Source: Embleya hyalina
GTDB taxonomy: Bacteria; Actinomycetota; Actinomycetes; Streptomycetales; Streptomycetaceae
DNA: 64,000 nucleotides
Direction of reading: 5' to 3'
Assembly: GCF_003967355.1 (NCBI RefSeq)
Contig: NZ_BIFH01000018.1
Location: forward strand, 209,994 to 273,993
In this document: positions 23,901-43,250 of the stretch, piece after piece
Layout of the letters: every line of letters begins with the position of its first letter
Numbering within the stretch: position 1 is the first letter of the stretch
Made by a program: the position numbers and the translations under genes
Notes under the pieces: generated by a model
Told to the model about the DNA's origin: nothing
The model's input: the letters and a program-made list of their open reading frames with translations, nothing else
Databases searched by the model: none

Positions 23901-26900
23901 CGGCCGCCCTCGTACCCGCCGAGCGCTCGCGGGTGCTGCTGGAACTGGTCCGTACGCACGCCGCCGCCGTGCTCGGCCACGGCGACGAGACGGCGGTCCC
24001 CGCCGACCGCGCCTTCAAGGCACTCGGCTTCGATTCGCTGACCGCGGTCGAGCTGCGCAATCGGCTCGCCGCCGGCACCGGCCTGCGACTGCCCGCCACG
24101 CTGGTCTTCGACCACCCGACCCCGGCCGCGTTGGCCGATCGACTCGGCGCCGAACTGTCCGGAGCGGAGCCGGAATCGCTCGCCGAGGAGCCGCCGCCGG
24201 CCGGCACCCACGAGCCGATCGCGATCGTCGGCATGGCCTGCCGGTTCCCCGGGGACGTGCGCTCCGCCGACGATCTGTGGCGGCTGATCGCGGCGGGCGA
24301 AGACCCGATCTCCGAATTCCCGACCAATCGAGGCTGGGACCTCGCGGGGCTGTTCCACCCGGACCCCGACCATCCGGGCACCAGTTACACCCGATCCGGT
24401 GGATTCCTGCACGACGCCGACCGGTTCGACGCCGACCTCTTCGGCATCAGCCACCGCGAGGCACTGGCGATGGACCCGCAGCAGCGGCTGCTCCTGGAGA
24501 CGTCCTGGGAGGCCCTCGAACACGCCGGCATCGCGCCGGACGCCCTCGGCGGCAGCCGGATCGGCGTGTACACCGGACTTGCCGCGCAGGGGTACGCGGG
24601 CAGGCTCGACCGGGCCCCGCACGAACTGGAGGGCTACCTCGGCACCGGGAACACGCCGAGCGTCGGCTCCGGGCGGGTCGCGTACACCTTCGGGTTCGAG
24701 GGGCCCGCGGTCACCGTCGACACGGCCTGCTCGTCCTCGCTCGTCGCGCTGCACCTGGCGGTCCGGGCGCTGCGCGGCGGAGAGTGCACGATGGCCCTGG
24801 CGGGTGGGGTGACCGTGATGTCGGAACCGGGGTTGTTCGTCGAGTTCAGTCGGCAACGCGGCCTCGCGGCGGACGGCCGCTGCAAGGCGTTCGCGGCGTC
24901 CGCCGACGGGTTCGGACCGGCCGAGGGCGTCGGCGTCCTGGTGGTCGAGCGCCTGTCGGACGCCGTTCGCAACGGGCACCGCGTACTCGCCGTCGTCCGC
25001 GGATCGGCGGTGAACCAGGACGGCGCGAGCAACGGGCTGACCGCGCCCAACGGGCCGTCGCAGCAGCGGGTGATCCGACAGGCACTGGTCGACGCGGGGC
25101 TGGCGACACGGGACATCGACGCGGTCGAGGCGCACGGCACGGGCACCACGCTCGGCGACCCGATCGAGGCGCAGGCGCTCATCGCGACCTACGGCCGGGA
25201 CCGGCCGGCGCGACAGCCGGTGCACGTCGGCTCGGTGAAATCCAATATCGGGCACACGCAGGCCGCGGCGGGCGTCGCGGGCGTGATCAAGATGGTGCTG
25301 GCGATGCGTGCGGGCGTCTTGCCCGCGACGCTGCACGTCGACGAGCCGACCCCGCACGTGGACTGGTCGGCCGGCACGGTGGAGTTGCTGACCGCGCCGC
25401 GCCCCTGGCCCGACCTCGGCCGGCCGCGCCGGGCGGCCGTCTCGGCGTTCGGGGTCAGCGGTACCAACGCGCACGTGATCCTCGAACAGCCGCCCGCCGC
25501 GCCGGCGCGGGAGCTGGTCCCCCGACCGGCCGGCGGCCCCGGAACCACTCCGCCCCGCCTGCCCGTCGTGCTGTCCGCCCACTCCGCCGAGGCACTGCGC
25601 GCGCAGGCCGCACGGCTGGCCGAACACATCGAGTCGCCGACCCCGGAGCCGTCCGCCAATGGCCTCGCGGCGCACGAACCCGGGCACGATCGCCTCGAGT
25701 TGGTCGATCTCGCCTACTCGTCCGTCGTCTCGCGGGCCGGGCTCGAACACCGGGCCGTGGTCGGCGCGGGCGACCGAAAGGGGTTGGCGGCGGCTCTTGT
25801 GGGGTTGGCGACCGGGGGCTCCGGGGTCGACGCGGTGCTCGGTGTCGCCCAGGCTGGGCACCGTCCGGTGTTCGTCTTTCCCGGACAGGGTTCCCAGTGG
25901 GTCGGGATGGCCGGTGGGCTGCTCGACGCGTCACCCGAGTTCGCCGCGCGGATCCGGGCGTGCGAGGAGGCGCTCGCGCCGTTCGTCGACTGGTCGTTGA
26001 CCACGATCCTGGGCTCCGATTCGGACGGGTGGCTGGAGCGGGTCGACGTGGTGCAGCCGGTGTTGTGGGCGGTGATGGTCTCGCTGGCCCGGATGTGGCG
26101 GGCGTACGGCGTGCACCCCGCCGCGGTGGTGGGCCACTCCCAGGGCGAGATCGCCGCCGCCTGCGTCGCGGGCGCACTCTCCCTGGAGGACGGCGCCCGG
26201 ATCGTCGCACTGCGCGGCCGCGCGCTCCTCGACCTGTCCGGCAAGGGCGGGATGGCCTCGGTCGCGCTGTCCGCCGAGGAGGCGGCCGAGCTGACCGCGC
26301 CGTTCGGCGACCGCGTCGCGCTCGCGGCGGTCAACGCCCCGCGTTCGGTGACCCTTTCCGGCGACCCGGCGGCGCTGACCGAGGTGCTGGAGCGGTGCGA
26401 GGAGCGCAACGTGTGGGCGCGGCGCGTCCCGGTCGACTACGCCTCGCACTCCCCGCAGGTCGAGTCGATCCGCGAGGCACTGCTCACCGCCCTCGCCGAC
26501 CTCGAACCCCGGGCCGCGGACGTGCCGTTCCACTCCGCCGTCACGGGCGCGGTGGTCGAGGGCACCACCCTGGACGCCGAATACTGGTACACCAACCTGC
26601 GCCGCACCGTTCGCTTCGACGAGACCGTCCGGGCCCTGCTCGACCAGGGCCACGACACCTTCGTCGAGGTCAGCGCCCACCCGGTGCTGACCACCGCCAT
26701 CCTGGAGACGGTCGAGGCGGCCGGCTCGCGGGCCGCGGTCCTGGACACCCTGCGGCGCGGCGAGGGTGGTCCCGACCGGTTCACCGGCGCCCTCGCCCGG
26801 GCGTACGTGCACGGCGTGGACGTCGACTGGCGGGTCGCCTTCGCCGACAGCGAGCCGCGGGTGACGGACCTGCCCACCTACGCGTTCCAGCGGGAGCGGT

Positions 26901-28453
26901 ACTGGCTCCGGGGCGACTCGGGCACCGCGACCGACGCGCGGGGGCTGGGTCTGACCCCGACCGGACACCCCGTGCTCGGCGCGGCGATCGACCTGCCCGA
27001 CGCGGCCGGGATCCTCTTCACCGGACGCGTCGGCCGGCACACCCACCCGTGGGCCGCCGAGTCGCCGTTCCCGGGCACGGCGCTGCTGACCGGCGCGGCC
27101 CTCGTCGAACTCGCCCTGCACGCGGGCCGATCCACCGGGCTCGGCACGGTGGAGGAGCTGACCCTGACGGCACCGCTGCCGCTGCCCGAGCGCGACGGGG
27201 TACACCTGCGGGTGGTGGTCGGCGCCACCCGCCCGGACGGCCGCCGCACGGTGGCCGTGCACTCCCGGCCGGACGATCCGGCGACGGCCGGCGCCTGGAC
27301 CCGGCACGCCGAGGGCCTGCTTGCCCCCGAGGGGGCGGAGGAAGCGGCCGGGCCCGAGGACGACCTGCTCGTCTGGCCTCCGGTCGGTGCGGTACCGGTC
27401 CCGATCCCGGTGCCCGTTCCGACCGCCGGCGATGTGCCGGACCCGGCCGATCAAGTGCTCCGCGGCGTATGGCAGTGCGGCGCGACCCGGTACGCGGAGG
27501 TCGCGCTCCCCGCCGACCGGCGACGGGAAGCCGCCGGTTGCGGGCTGCATCCGGCGCTGGTGACGGCCGCGCTGCGAGCGCTCGACGCGGGGGCGGCGGC
27601 GGGGGAGAGCGACGCGGCGATCCGGATGCCGTTCGTGTGGTCCGGCGTCACGCCGCACGCGCCCGGCGCGACCTCGTTGCGGATCCGACTGGAGGCGGTC
27701 GGCGACACCTCGGACACCCTGTCGCTGGTCGCGGCGACCCCGACCGGGGCTGCGGCCTTCACGGTGCGCTCGCTCGTCTTGCGCGCGGCCTCGCCGGAGC
27801 GGCTCCGGGCCGCGCTCGCGGAGGCGGAATCCTCGGCGGCGGGCGCCGATTCGGTGCCGCCGCCGCTCGTGGCGGTCCGGTCGGTGGACGACGTCGCGGT
27901 GGGGGACGAGGCCGAGGTCGGCGCCCTGTCGCGCCGGCTGACCGCGCTGGGCGCGGCGGACCGGCGGCGGACGCTGCGCGACCTGGTGGTGGCCCAGGTC
28001 GCGGCCGTCCTGGGCCAGGCCGAAGCGGGCGTGCCCGTGGACAAGCCGCTGCGTGATCTCGGCCTCGACTCGATGGCCGCGGTCGAACTGCGTGGTCGGC
28101 TGAGTACCGCCCTCGGCCTGCACCTGCCGGTGACCCTCGTGTTCAGCCACCCCACGGCGGCCGCCCTGGCCGCCCACCTGGACACCACACTCGGGCCCGA
28201 GACCGCGACCGAGGCCGGTCCGGCGCCGATGGCGTTCGGCCGGCTGGAGCACGCGTTGTCCCGGCTGCCCGCCGACCCGGCGACGCGGGCCGCGGTTGCC
28301 CGGCGCCTGGAGACCCTGCTGTGGACCTGGCGCGACCCGTCGCCCGCCGAGGCGCCGGACGACGCCGCCCTGGACGGGGAGGCACTGGCCGCCTCCTCCG
28401 CCGAAGACATGTTCGACCTGCTCGACCGGGAACTGGGGCCCGACAGCGCCTGA
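17972..28453 (+). CDS. Type I modular polyketide synthase PKS-3 (modules M5 and M6)
   Basis: 3493 aa from a GTG preceded by GGAGG, 48 bases after PKS-2. The N-terminal docking helix contains LREYLKW. Domain order: KS (37-463), AT (568-850; GHSQGE, YASH, methylmalonyl), DH (933-1217; HAVAG...P and [10 protein letters not shown]), ER (1373-1697; Tyr in MYPD, predicting 2S methyl), KR (1705-1943; LAD, B-type), ACP (1983-2063), KS (2080-2507), AT (2630-2917; GHSQGE, YASH, methylmalonyl), DH-like (2993-3280), ACP (3330-3407; GLDSM) and docking tail ([11 protein letters not shown]). The second DH has lost both catalytic residues: the His site reads WAAESPFPG and the Asp site [10 protein letters not shown]. 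The YGP region is replaced by a VPVP-rich stretch. There is no KR in M6. M5 should leave an alpha-methyl CH2 unit and M6 an alpha-methyl ketone. The core of the first AT (about 19790-20480) is strikingly G/T-rich on the coding strand. Confidence 0.97.
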   Translation: MASEETLREYLKWATTELHDAQRRIAAFEAAATATEPVAIVGMACRLPGGIASPHDLWDLLERGEDTIGPLPGDRGWDVDRLYHPDPEHPGTTYTAAGGFIRDVAGFDADFFGISPREALAMDPQQRLLLETSWEAFEHAGIVPAGLRGSRAGVFIGTNSVDYAWTSGRVPDEHLGHLTTGTAAAVLAGRLSYLYGLEGPAVTVDTACSSSLVALHLAVQALRNDECSLALVGGVTVLSSPIQFLGFSAQRGLAPDGRCKAFAEAADGMGLADGAGVLLVERLADARRAGHRVLAVIRGSAVNQDGAGNGLTAPNGPSQQRVIRLALADAGLSAADVDAVEAHGTGTTLGDPIEAQALLATYGRGRPADRPLWLGSVKSNIGHTGAAAGVAGLIKTVLAIRAGVLPKTLHAEERSTRIDWSAGAVELLTRAREWPEVGRPRRAAVSSFGISGTNAHVIVEEAADPRTGESAAGEPRSAVSGALPFVVSGKSEAGLRAQAGRLAEFAAEYPESDPAAVASALVATRSAFEHRAVVSASNHAEWTAGLAALAAGEPAAGVVSGTVRCSGRTVLVFPGQGSQWLGMAAGLLDSSPVFAGWIAECEVALAPFVDWSLVSVLRSGSGEWLGRVDVVQPVLWAVMVSLAGLWGSFGVVPGAVVGHSQGEVAAACVAGALSLADGARVVALRGRALSVLAGSGAMVSVALGRAEVVDVLGPFGGRLWVAAVNGPSSVTVSGDPGAVDALVGVCEARGVWVGRVAVDYASHGVGVEAVRERLSAGLAGVRPVVSGVPFYSTVTAGRLGTAALDGGYWYANLRRPVRFEETVRLLLAEGFDAFVEVSAHPVLTTPIETTIEATGATAVVLGTLHRGAGGLDDFTASLARAHVDGLAVDWTPLVGEHTAGEVELPTYAFRRRRYWLRDIAPGGADDAAGLGLTGEGHPLLGASVSLADGRGFLLTGRLSLSSHTWLGDHAVAGTVLLPGTAFVELAVRAGDSVGCGLLAELTLEAPLALPEQGGVRIQVVVAPPAADGGRAVSVFSRVDDDADREWTRHAGGLLLPDSAASTDAGPAPTAWPPVGARPIELDRFYPDLAEAGYAYGLSFRGLRAAWRVGEDVYAEVALPAEQREHAHRFGLHPALLDAAVQVAALTGIGDARTTIRLPFVWSGVRLSASGASSLRVRLSVGDGDSVSIETTDHTGEPVFSAQGLTLRPITADRLAHAADETADSLFHLDWIPTEVVERPGGDEVTRLDCAPSAFGGGLADAVAAATAEVLARIQGWLATEGQARSRLVLVTHGAVAAGPADVVTDLVHASVWGLVRSAQTEHPGRFVLVDTDDSPASAALLDAAVRGGESQLALRQGDMLVPRLVRAGAADALIPPSGAWRLHTPGTGTLEDLAAVPAPEALEPLRSGQVRVAVRAAGLNFRDVLIALDMYPDAATMGGEGAGVVTEVGPDVHDSAVGDRVLGLFPAFGPTAVADVRTLARVPDGWSWEQAASVPVAFLTAYHGLVALGRVGPGDTVLVHAGAGGVGMAAVRIARHLGAEVFATASRGKWDVLRSLGLDDAHIGDSRTLDFAARFRAATGGRGVDVVLNSLAGEFVDASLRLLADGGRFVEMGKTDVRDETAVRAARPGILSYRAFDLVEAAGADGIAELFAVLMPLFRSGVLAPVPVRCFDVRRAPEAFRFMAQARHTGKLVLRMPVPLDPDGTVLITGGTGTLGALVARHLVAEHGVRDLVLLSRSGPAAPGAAELADELAGLGARVVVEACDAADREALAAVLARIPESAPLTGVVHATGVLADSLVESMAPDDLASVLRAKVDGAINLHELTAGHDLAAFVLFSSIAGVLGGAAQANYAAANAFVDALAAHRQAAGGPGTSLAWGLWARTSGMTGRLGRDDLDRMARSGVLPMSDALGLRLFDAARSGSRTLAVPMRVDPAALRTLAGTGTLPEVFGGLARGPARRVAATDGDAGGSTWQRRTAALVPAERSRVLLELVRTHAAAVLGHGDETAVPADRAFKALGFDSLTAVELRNRLAAGTGLRLPATLVFDHPTPAALADRLGAELSGAEPESLAEEPPPAGTHEPIAIVGMACRFPGDVRSADDLWRLIAAGEDPISEFPTNRGWDLAGLFHPDPDHPGTSYTRSGGFLHDADRFDADLFGISHREALAMDPQQRLLLETSWEALEHAGIAPDALGGSRIGVYTGLAAQGYAGRLDRAPHELEGYLGTGNTPSVGSGRVAYTFGFEGPAVTVDTACSSSLVALHLAVRALRGGECTMALAGGVTVMSEPGLFVEFSRQRGLAADGRCKAFAASADGFGPAEGVGVLVVERLSDAVRNGHRVLAVVRGSAVNQDGASNGLTAPNGPSQQRVIRQALVDAGLATRDIDAVEAHGTGTTLGDPIEAQALIATYGRDRPARQPVHVGSVKSNIGHTQAAAGVAGVIKMVLAMRAGVLPATLHVDEPTPHVDWSAGTVELLTAPRPWPDLGRPRRAAVSAFGVSGTNAHVILEQPPAAPARELVPRPAGGPGTTPPRLPVVLSAHSAEALRAQAARLAEHIESPTPEPSANGLAAHEPGHDRLELVDLAYSSVVSRAGLEHRAVVGAGDRKGLAAALVGLATGGSGVDAVLGVAQAGHRPVFVFPGQGSQWVGMAGGLLDASPEFAARIRACEEALAPFVDWSLTTILGSDSDGWLERVDVVQPVLWAVMVSLARMWRAYGVHPAAVVGHSQGEIAAACVAGALSLEDGARIVALRGRALLDLSGKGGMASVALSAEEAAELTAPFGDRVALAAVNAPRSVTLSGDPAALTEVLERCEERNVWARRVPVDYASHSPQVESIREALLTALADLEPRAADVPFHSAVTGAVVEGTTLDAEYWYTNLRRTVRFDETVRALLDQGHDTFVEVSAHPVLTTAILETVEAAGSRAAVLDTLRRGEGGPDRFTGALARAYVHGVDVDWRVAFADSEPRVTDLPTYAFQRERYWLRGDSGTATDARGLGLTPTGHPVLGAAIDLPDAAGILFTGRVGRHTHPWAAESPFPGTALLTGAALVELALHAGRSTGLGTVEELTLTAPLPLPERDGVHLRVVVGATRPDGRRTVAVHSRPDDPATAGAWTRHAEGLLAPEGAEEAAGPEDDLLVWPPVGAVPVPIPVPVPTAGDVPDPADQVLRGVWQCGATRYAEVALPADRRREAAGCGLHPALVTAALRALDAGAAAGESDAAIRMPFVWSGVTPHAPGATSLRIRLEAVGDTSDTLSLVAATPTGAAAFTVRSLVLRAASPERLRAALAEAESSAAGADSVPPPLVAVRSVDDVAVGDEAEVGALSRRLTALGAADRRRTLRDLVVAQVAAVLGQAEAGVPVDKPLRDLGLDSMAAVELRGRLSTALGLHLPVTLVFSHPTAAALAAHLDTTLGPETATEAGPAPMAFGRLEHALSRLPADPATRAAVARRLETLLWTWRDPSPAEAPDDAALDGEALAASSAEDMFDLLDRELGPDSA
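22539..22764 (+). repeat. ER-domain tract identical to 6487-6712
   Basis: Second copy of the 226-base identical segment, here in the M5 ER. Identity breaks at 22765, where GCC replaces GCG. A further short match follows around the ER-KR junction (about 23015-23090 against 6958-7030). Confidence 0.85.
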
Positions 28454-28512
28454 CCCGACCCAAGAGGACTCCCTACGGCTTCCCTCCGGCCACCTGGCGA
28501 AAGTGGGCTCGC

Positions 28513-28599
28513 GTGTCGACCAACGCATCGAGCGACGCATCGACGGACGCTTCGACCAACGCTTCGACCGACGTATCGACCGACGACGTATCGACCAAC
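28513..28599 (+). repeat. Seven tandem 12-base units at the 5' end of PKS-4
   Basis: Seven 12-base units follow the pattern (GTG/GCA/GCT/GTA)-TCG-(ACC/AGC/ACG)-(AAC/GAC), with one extra GAC before the last. They encode (V/A)-S-(T/S)-(N/D) repeats. The start codon is the first codon of the first unit. The array extends the N-terminus by about 28 residues ahead of the docking helix, a length not seen in the sister proteins. Confidence 0.9.
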
Positions 28600-31500
28600 G
28601 AGGAAAAGCTCCTCGACTACCTCAAGCGGGCCACCGCCGATCTCGGCCGGACCCGCCGCCGGCTGCGCGAGGTCGAGGCGGCGGCACACGAGCCGATCGC
28701 CGTGGTCGCCACCGCCTGCCGCTACCCCGGCGGGGTGCACACGCCCGAGGAGCTGTGGCGGCTCGTCGCCGAAGAGGTCGACGCGGTCGGCGACTTCCCA
28801 CCCGACCGCGGCTGGGACGTCGACGGCATCTACGACCCGGACCCCGCCCGGGCCGGGCACACGTACACCCGACGCGGCGGATTCCTGGCCGGCGCGGCCG
28901 ACTTCGACGCCGAACTGTTCGGCGTCAACCCGCGCGAGGCACTGGCCATGGATCCGCAACAGCGGCTGTTCCTGGAGACCTCCTGGGAGGTGTTCGAGCG
29001 CGCCGGCATCGACCCGACCTCGCTCGGCGGCAGCCGGGTCGGGGTGTTCGCCGGCGCCATCTCCTCCGGTTACGCCGAGCGGATCGCCGACGTGCCGGAA
29101 GAGGTCGAGGGCTACCTCGGCACCGGCGGCATGGTCAGCGTCGTCTCCGGGCGCGTCGCCTACACCCTCGGCCTGGAGGGGCCGGCCGTCACGGTCGACA
29201 CCGCGTGCTCGTCCTCGCTCGTGGCCATCCACCTCGCGGTGCACGCGCTGCGTCGCGGCGAGTGCACGATGGCAGTGGCCGGTGGGGTGACCGTGCTGTC
29301 CACGCCCGGCATCTTCATCGAGTTCAGCCGGCAGCGCGGCCTCGCCCCCGACGGACGTTGCAAGGCGTTCGCCGCGGCGGCCGACGGCACCGGCTGGGCC
29401 GAGGGCGCGGGAGTGCTGCTGCTCGAACGGCTCGGCGACGCGGTCCGGGCCGGACACCCCGTACTGGCCGTCATCCGAGGCAGCGCCGTGAACCAGGACG
29501 GCGCCAGCAACGGCCTGACCGCCCCCAACGACCTCGCCCAGGAACGGGTCATCCGCCAAGCCCTCGACGCCGCACGGCTGAACGCCCACGACGTCGACGC
29601 GGTCGAGGCACACGGCACCGGTACGGTCCTGGGCGACCCGATCGAGGCGCGGGCCCTGCTGGCCACCTACGGCCGCGACCGGCCCGCCGGACGCCCGCTG
29701 CGCCTCGGCGCGGTCAAGTCGAACATCGGCCACACCGGCGCGGCGGCGGGCGTGGCCGGCGTGATCAAGATGATCGAGGCCATGCGGCACGAACTGCTGC
29801 CGCGAACACTGCACGTGGACGAGCCGACCCCGCACGTCGACTGGTCGTCCGGCGGCGTGGAACTCCTCACCCGGGCCCATCCCTGGCCCGGCGACGGCGG
29901 TCCGCGCCGCGCCGGGATCTCGTCCTTCGGCGTGAGCGGCACCAACGCACACGTGATCGTGGAGGAGGCACCGCGGTCGGCGGCGGAACCGGCGCGGGGC
30001 GAACCCGACGTGCCGACCGGCGCCGATACACCCGCCCTGCCGTGGGTCCTCGGTGCCCGGGGCGACGAGGCGTTGCGGGACCAGGCCGCCCGGCTCGCCG
30101 CGCATCTGCGGGCGCGGCCGGGGTTCCGGCCCGCCGACGTGGGCTATTCGCTGGCCGTGTCGCGAGCCGCCCTCGACTCACGCGCCGTCGTCGTGGGCAC
30201 CGGTCCCGACGACCTGCTCGCCGGGCTCGACACGCTGGCCCGGGGCGAGGACTCCACCCGTGTCGTGCGCGGTCGGGTCGGTCAGGACACCCGCGTGGCC
30301 TTCCTGTTCACCGGGCAGGGCAGCGCGCGTGCCGGCATGGGCCGGGAACTGTACGCGACCTGGCCGGTGTTCGCCGACGCCTTCGACACGGTGATCGGGG
30401 AACTGGACGCCCGGCTGGCCGGACACGTCGAACGACCGTTGGCCGAGGTCGTGTCGAGCGTCGACGATCCGGACGCGGAGGAACTGCTCGGGCGGACCGT
30501 CTACGCGCAGACCGGCCTGTTCGCGCTCCAGGTCGCCCTCTTCCGACTCTACGAATCGTGGGGTGTGCGGCCGGAGTTGCTGCTGGGCCACTCGATCGGC
30601 GAGTTGTCCGCCGCGCACCTGGCCGGGGTGTGGTCGCTGCCCGACGCGGCGGCGCTGGTCGCGGCCCGTGCGCTCGCGATGCAGGAACAGCCCTCCGGCG
30701 GCACGATGATCGCGGTCGCCGCGAGCGAGGAGGAGGTACGCGCCGCGATCGTCGAACACGGCGGCGCGGTGGACCTGGCGGCGGTCAACGGCCCGGCCGC
30801 CGTGGTGGTCTCCGGCGATCCCGAGCCGGTGCTCGCGCTGGCCCGGCGGTTCGCCGAACAGGGCCGCCGGACCCGGCGGTTGGCGACCGGCCACGCGTTC
30901 CACAGCGCGCACATGGACGGCCTGTCGGATCGGTTCCGCGAGGTGGCGGCGAGCCTTTCCACGTCGCCCCCGCGCATCCCGGTGATCTCCAACCTGACCG
31001 GCCGCCCCCTCACGGCGGAGGAGGCGGGCAGCGCCGACTACTGGGTCCGGCACGTGCGCGGGACGGTCCGGTTCGCCGACGGCGTCGCCGCGCTCGCCGA
31101 CGCGGGCGCGACCGCGCTGATCGAACTGGGCCCCGACGGGGTGTTGACCGCGCTCGCCCGGGACTTCCTGGTCGCCCGACCGTCCGGATCCGCCGCGATC
31201 CCGGTCTGCGTACCGACCCTGCGCCGGGGCCGACCGGAGGCGGTCACGGCGGTACACGCCCTCGGCACACTGCACGTATCCGGCGACCGGATCGACGGCG
31301 AGCGGTTCTTCGCCGGCACCGGTGCCCGCCGGATCGACCTCCCCACCTACGCCTTCCGACGCGGGCGGTACTGGCTCGACGTGGACGCGGGCGCGCCGAT
31401 ACCGGCCGGTCCCGGATCGACCGCCACCGGGCACCCGCTGCTCGGCGCGGAACTGAGCCTGGCGGCCGGCGACGGACCGGTCCTCACCGGACGGTTGTCC

Positions 31501-34500
31501 CGACGCACCCATCCGTGGCTGGCCGACCACGCGGTCGGCGGCAGTGTGCTCTTCCCCGGCACCGCGTTCGTGGAGATCGCGATCCGGGCCGGCGACCGGG
31601 TGGGCTGCCCGCACGTGGCCGAACTCATGGTGGAGGCACCGCTCGTCGTTCCCGAGGTCGACGCGGTGTGGATCCAGGTCACGGTCGGACCGGACGAGGA
31701 GGCCGGGCGCCGTCGGGTGGAGGTGCACTCCCGACGCGCGGACACGGGCGACCACGGGTCCGGTACGGACGGCGCCTGGATTCGGCACGCGGTCGGCGTA
31801 CTCACCTCCGAGGCCGCCGCCGAGAGCGGGCCCGACGCGGACCCCGTCACCTCGGCGCTCTGGCCGCCGCCCGGGGCCCGACCGGTCGACCTCGGCGACT
31901 TCTACGCCGACCTCGCGGCCGGCGGATTCGGGTACGGCCCGTCGTTCCGCGGTCTGCGCGCCGCCTGGCGGCTCGACGATCAGGTATACGCCGAGGTGGC
32001 CCTGCCCGACGAACACCTCGCCACCGCAGCCGACTTCCTCCTGCATCCGGCGCTCTTCGACGCCGCCCTGCACGCCGGCGGCCTGATCGGGCACGGGCGC
32101 GATCCCGGGCAGCCGCGACTGGTGTTCTCCTGGAGCGGGGTCGGCGTGCACGCCGTCGGCGCGGGGGCACTGCGCGTGCGCGTGTCGGTCACCGGCTCCG
32201 ACGCGGTCGAACTGGTCGCCGCCGACGGCGCCGGCAACCTCGTGGTCTCGGTCCGCGAACTGGTGACGCGCCCGGCCGGCCCCGCCGACGCGGCCGGCGG
32301 CGAGCTGTACCGGCTCGACTGGGTCCCGTTCGCCGCACCCGAGCAGCCGCGGGACGCGGGCCCGTGGGCCGTGCTCGCCCCCGACCCCTTCGGCCTCGGC
32401 GACGCGCTGGAGCGGGCCGGGATCGCGGCGCGCGAGTATCGCGAACTCGACGCGCTCGCCGCGGAGTCCGCGACCCCGACGGTGGTCCTGCTCCCGCTCG
32501 CCCCGGAGCCCGCGGCGGCGCTGCCCGACTCGGCCGACCGGTCCGTGGAGCGCGTGCTGCGCATCGTCCGGCAGTGGTTGGCGCAGCCCGCGTGGGCGAC
32601 GACCCGGCTGGTCGTGCTCACCCGCGGTGCGGTCGCGGCCCGGCCCGGCGAGGGCATCACCGACCCGGCCCACGCGCCCGTCTGGGGCCTGCTGCGCTCG
32701 GTACAGGCCGAACACCCGGGGCGGTTCCTGCTGGTCGACATCGACCCGGACGCCGACACGCCGACCACGCCGGCCGACGCGGTGGGGGCGGCGTTCGCCG
32801 CCGGCGAGACGCAGATGGCCCTGCGCGCGGGTGCGATGCTGGCCCCGAGGATCGTTCGAGGCGACGACACCGGACTGTTGCCCGCCGCCCCCGACGGCCC
32901 CTGGGTGCTCGACACCACCGGCGCGGGCGACCTGGACCGCCTCGCGCCGCTGCCCTTCCCGGACGCCGCCCGCCCGCTCGCCCCGCACGAGATCCGGCTC
33001 GCCGTACGGGCCGCCGGCCTCAACTTCCGCGACGTCCTGGTCGGTCTGGGGGTGGTGCCCGCGCACGTCGGCATGGGCACCGAGGCCGCCGGGATCGTCA
33101 CCGAGGTCGGCTCGGCCGTCGGCGACCGGCGACCCGGCGACCGGGTGACGGGCCGGGTGCCCGCCGCGCTCGGCCCGGTCGCCGTCGTCGACCATCGGGC
33201 CGTCGTGCGCATCCCGGCGGGATGGACGTTCGCCGAGGCCGCCGGCATGCCCGTCGCGTTCCAGACCGCCCACCACGCCCTGTTCGACGTCGCCGACCTC
33301 AAGCCGGGCGAATCCGTCCTGATCCACGCGGCGGCCGGCGGCGTGGGCATGGCCGCGGTACGACTGGCCCGGCACCTCGGCGCCGAGGTCTACGCCACGG
33401 CGAGCCCCGGCAAGTGGGACACCCTGCGCGAACTCGGCCTGGACGACCGGCACATCGCCTCCTCCCGCACGCTCGACTTCGAGCACGCCTTCGCCGGCGC
33501 GGGCGACGGCCGCGGCGTCGACGTGGTACTCAACGCACTGGCCCGGGAGTACGTGGACGCCTCGCTGCGCCTGCTGGCGCCCGGCGGTCGGTTCGTCGAA
33601 CTCGGCAAGACGGACCGGCGCGACCCCGAAGCCATCGCCGCGCGGTACCCGGGGGTGACCTACCACCCCTTCGTCGACCCCGGCCCCGAGCGCATCGGCC
33701 GCATCCTCACCGAGATCGTCGACCTCGTCGAGGGCGGCGCACTGCACCTGCTCCCGGTGCGCACGTGGGACATCCGGGAGGCGGCACACGCCTATCGGTA
33801 CATGAGCCAGGCCAGGCACATCGGCAAGATCGTGCTGACCGTGCCCGCCGCACCCGACCCCGACGGCACCGTACTGATCACCGGGGGCACCGGTGCCCTG
33901 GGCGGCCTGCTGGCCCGGCACCTGGTGACCGAGCACGGTGCCGAACGCCTGCTGCTCACCGGTCGCGCCGGCGAGCGCGCCCCGGGTGCGCCGGCACTGC
34001 GCGAGGAACTGCGCCGGCTGGGCGCCCGGCACGTCGAGATCGTCGCCTGCGATGTCGCCGACCGGGAGCAACTGGCCGACGTACTGGCCCGGGTACCCGC
34101 CGCGCACCCCCTGACCGCCGTCGTGCACGCCGCCGGCGTGGTCGAGGACGGCGTGGTCACCTCGATGACCGACGACGGGCTGCGCCGGGTGTTGCGCCCG
34201 AAGATCGACGGCGCGATGAACCTGCACCGGCTGACCGCCGACGCCGACCTCGCGATGTTCGTGCTGTACTCGTCGGTGGCCGGGGTGTTCGGCGGCGCGG
34301 GACAGGGCGGCTACGCGGCGGCCAACACCTTCCTGGACGCGCTGGCCCACCATCGCCGGGCGGCCGGGCTGCCCGCCGCGTCGCTGGCCTGGGGGTTGTG
34401 GGACCAGGCGAGCGAGATCACCGCCGGCCTCGGTCCGGCCGACCGCGCCAGGGCGGCGCGTGCCGGGATGGTGCCGCTGTCCGCCGCGCGGGGGCTGGCC

Positions 34501-35202
34501 CTGTTCGACGCCGCCGCGAACCTGCCGGATCCGGTGCTGCTGCCGCTGCACCTCGACGGCGCGGCCCTGGAACGCGGCGCCGGCCCGGTGCCCGCCGTGC
34601 TGCGCGCCCTGGTGCGCGGCCCGGGACGGCGCAGCGTCCGCGCCACCGCCCGGGCGGAGCCGGCCGCCGACCTGGGGCGACGCCTGGCCGCGGCGGCCGA
34701 GGCGGACCGTCGCAGGCTGCTGGTCGACCTGGTCCGCGGCCACGCGGGCACCGTGCTCGGCCTGGGCGGCGCGGACGCGGTGGACCCGTATCGGGGTTTC
34801 ACCGACATCGGCTTCGACTCGCTGACCGCCGTGGAACTGCGCAACCGCCTCGACGCCGCCACCGAGCTGCGGCTGCCCGCCACCCTGATCTTCGACCACC
34901 CGACCCCGGCCGACCTCGCGGACCACCTGTACGCCGAACTCGTCCCCGACGCCGACACCTCCGCCGCGGTGCCGGCGCTGCTCGCCGACCTCGACCGCCT
35001 GGCCGCCCGGCTCGCCGAAGTGCGCGCGGACGAGGACGACCGGGCGGAGATCGCCGGCCGGATCGACCGGCTGCGCACCGCGTGGCGCGGCCGGGAGGAG
35101 CACGACACCGAGGCCGTCCCGACATCCGCCGCCGCGCGGCTCGAGGAGGCGAGCGCGGACGAGGTGCTCGACTTCATCGACCGCGAACTCGGGTCGACCT
35201 GA
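28513..35202 (+). CDS. Type I modular polyketide synthase PKS-4 (module M7)
   Basis: 2229 aa. The GTG at 28513 is the only plausible start between the PKS-3 stop and the KS. Its ribosome site is weak (GAAAG about 9 bases upstream; AGAGG lies about 35 bases upstream). The protein opens with seven tandem 4-residue Ser/Thr/Asn/Asp units before the usual docking helix (LLDYLKRA). Domain order: KS (60-486; all catalytic residues), AT (595-883; GHSIGE and HAFH, malonyl), DH (973-1260; HAVGG...P and [10 protein letters not shown]), ER (1450-1776; AAGGVGMAA, Val where a 2S-type ER has Tyr), KR (1783-2030; VED, B-type), ACP (2063-2145; GFDSL) and docking tail ([12 protein letters not shown]). It is a fully reducing single-module enzyme that should add an unbranched CH2-CH2 unit. 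Its DNA is more uniformly C-ending in codon choice than PKS-1 or PKS-3. Confidence 0.96.
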   Translation: MSTNASSDASTDASTNASTDVSTDDVSTNEEKLLDYLKRATADLGRTRRRLREVEAAAHEPIAVVATACRYPGGVHTPEELWRLVAEEVDAVGDFPPDRGWDVDGIYDPDPARAGHTYTRRGGFLAGAADFDAELFGVNPREALAMDPQQRLFLETSWEVFERAGIDPTSLGGSRVGVFAGAISSGYAERIADVPEEVEGYLGTGGMVSVVSGRVAYTLGLEGPAVTVDTACSSSLVAIHLAVHALRRGECTMAVAGGVTVLSTPGIFIEFSRQRGLAPDGRCKAFAAAADGTGWAEGAGVLLLERLGDAVRAGHPVLAVIRGSAVNQDGASNGLTAPNDLAQERVIRQALDAARLNAHDVDAVEAHGTGTVLGDPIEARALLATYGRDRPAGRPLRLGAVKSNIGHTGAAAGVAGVIKMIEAMRHELLPRTLHVDEPTPHVDWSSGGVELLTRAHPWPGDGGPRRAGISSFGVSGTNAHVIVEEAPRSAAEPARGEPDVPTGADTPALPWVLGARGDEALRDQAARLAAHLRARPGFRPADVGYSLAVSRAALDSRAVVVGTGPDDLLAGLDTLARGEDSTRVVRGRVGQDTRVAFLFTGQGSARAGMGRELYATWPVFADAFDTVIGELDARLAGHVERPLAEVVSSVDDPDAEELLGRTVYAQTGLFALQVALFRLYESWGVRPELLLGHSIGELSAAHLAGVWSLPDAAALVAARALAMQEQPSGGTMIAVAASEEEVRAAIVEHGGAVDLAAVNGPAAVVVSGDPEPVLALARRFAEQGRRTRRLATGHAFHSAHMDGLSDRFREVAASLSTSPPRIPVISNLTGRPLTAEEAGSADYWVRHVRGTVRFADGVAALADAGATALIELGPDGVLTALARDFLVARPSGSAAIPVCVPTLRRGRPEAVTAVHALGTLHVSGDRIDGERFFAGTGARRIDLPTYAFRRGRYWLDVDAGAPIPAGPGSTATGHPLLGAELSLAAGDGPVLTGRLSRRTHPWLADHAVGGSVLFPGTAFVEIAIRAGDRVGCPHVAELMVEAPLVVPEVDAVWIQVTVGPDEEAGRRRVEVHSRRADTGDHGSGTDGAWIRHAVGVLTSEAAAESGPDADPVTSALWPPPGARPVDLGDFYADLAAGGFGYGPSFRGLRAAWRLDDQVYAEVALPDEHLATAADFLLHPALFDAALHAGGLIGHGRDPGQPRLVFSWSGVGVHAVGAGALRVRVSVTGSDAVELVAADGAGNLVVSVRELVTRPAGPADAAGGELYRLDWVPFAAPEQPRDAGPWAVLAPDPFGLGDALERAGIAAREYRELDALAAESATPTVVLLPLAPEPAAALPDSADRSVERVLRIVRQWLAQPAWATTRLVVLTRGAVAARPGEGITDPAHAPVWGLLRSVQAEHPGRFLLVDIDPDADTPTTPADAVGAAFAAGETQMALRAGAMLAPRIVRGDDTGLLPAAPDGPWVLDTTGAGDLDRLAPLPFPDAARPLAPHEIRLAVRAAGLNFRDVLVGLGVVPAHVGMGTEAAGIVTEVGSAVGDRRPGDRVTGRVPAALGPVAVVDHRAVVRIPAGWTFAEAAGMPVAFQTAHHALFDVADLKPGESVLIHAAAGGVGMAAVRLARHLGAEVYATASPGKWDTLRELGLDDRHIASSRTLDFEHAFAGAGDGRGVDVVLNALAREYVDASLRLLAPGGRFVELGKTDRRDPEAIAARYPGVTYHPFVDPGPERIGRILTEIVDLVEGGALHLLPVRTWDIREAAHAYRYMSQARHIGKIVLTVPAAPDPDGTVLITGGTGALGGLLARHLVTEHGAERLLLTGRAGERAPGAPALREELRRLGARHVEIVACDVADREQLADVLARVPAAHPLTAVVHAAGVVEDGVVTSMTDDGLRRVLRPKIDGAMNLHRLTADADLAMFVLYSSVAGVFGGAGQGGYAAANTFLDALAHHRRAAGLPAASLAWGLWDQASEITAGLGPADRARAARAGMVPLSAARGLALFDAAANLPDPVLLPLHLDGAALERGAGPVPAVLRALVRGPGRRSVRATARAEPAADLGRRLAAAAEADRRRLLVDLVRGHAGTVLGLGGADAVDPYRGFTDIGFDSLTAVELRNRLDAATELRLPATLIFDHPTPADLADHLYAELVPDADTSAAVPALLADLDRLAARLAEVRADEDDRAEIAGRIDRLRTAWRGREEHDTEAVPTSAAARLEEASADEVLDFIDRELGST

Positions 35203-35230
35203 CGGGGGTTCGCCCCATATGGCCGCCGAT

Positions 35231-35266
35231 AAGCCCCGTTCAGCCCCGTTCAGCCCTGTTCAGCCC
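35231..35266 (+). repeat. Tandem 10-base repeat just upstream of the PKS-5 ribosome-binding site
   Basis: The unit (c/a)AGCCC(C/T)GTT occurs three times in exact 10-base register, followed by a partial fourth copy that runs into the AGGAAGGA ribosome site (35267-35274). It lies in the 83-base gap between PKS-4 and PKS-5. Confidence 0.85.
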
Positions 35267-35285
35267 AGGAAGGACCGACGCGACC

Positions 35286-43246
<7,961 letters not shown>

Positions 43247-43250
<4 letters not shown>

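Noticed and set aside
28296..35285. Extension of the PKS-5 frame upstream through PKS-4
   Set aside because: Arg-rich nonsense overlapping PKS-4; a clear ribosome site and docking helix mark the ATG at 35286 as the start.
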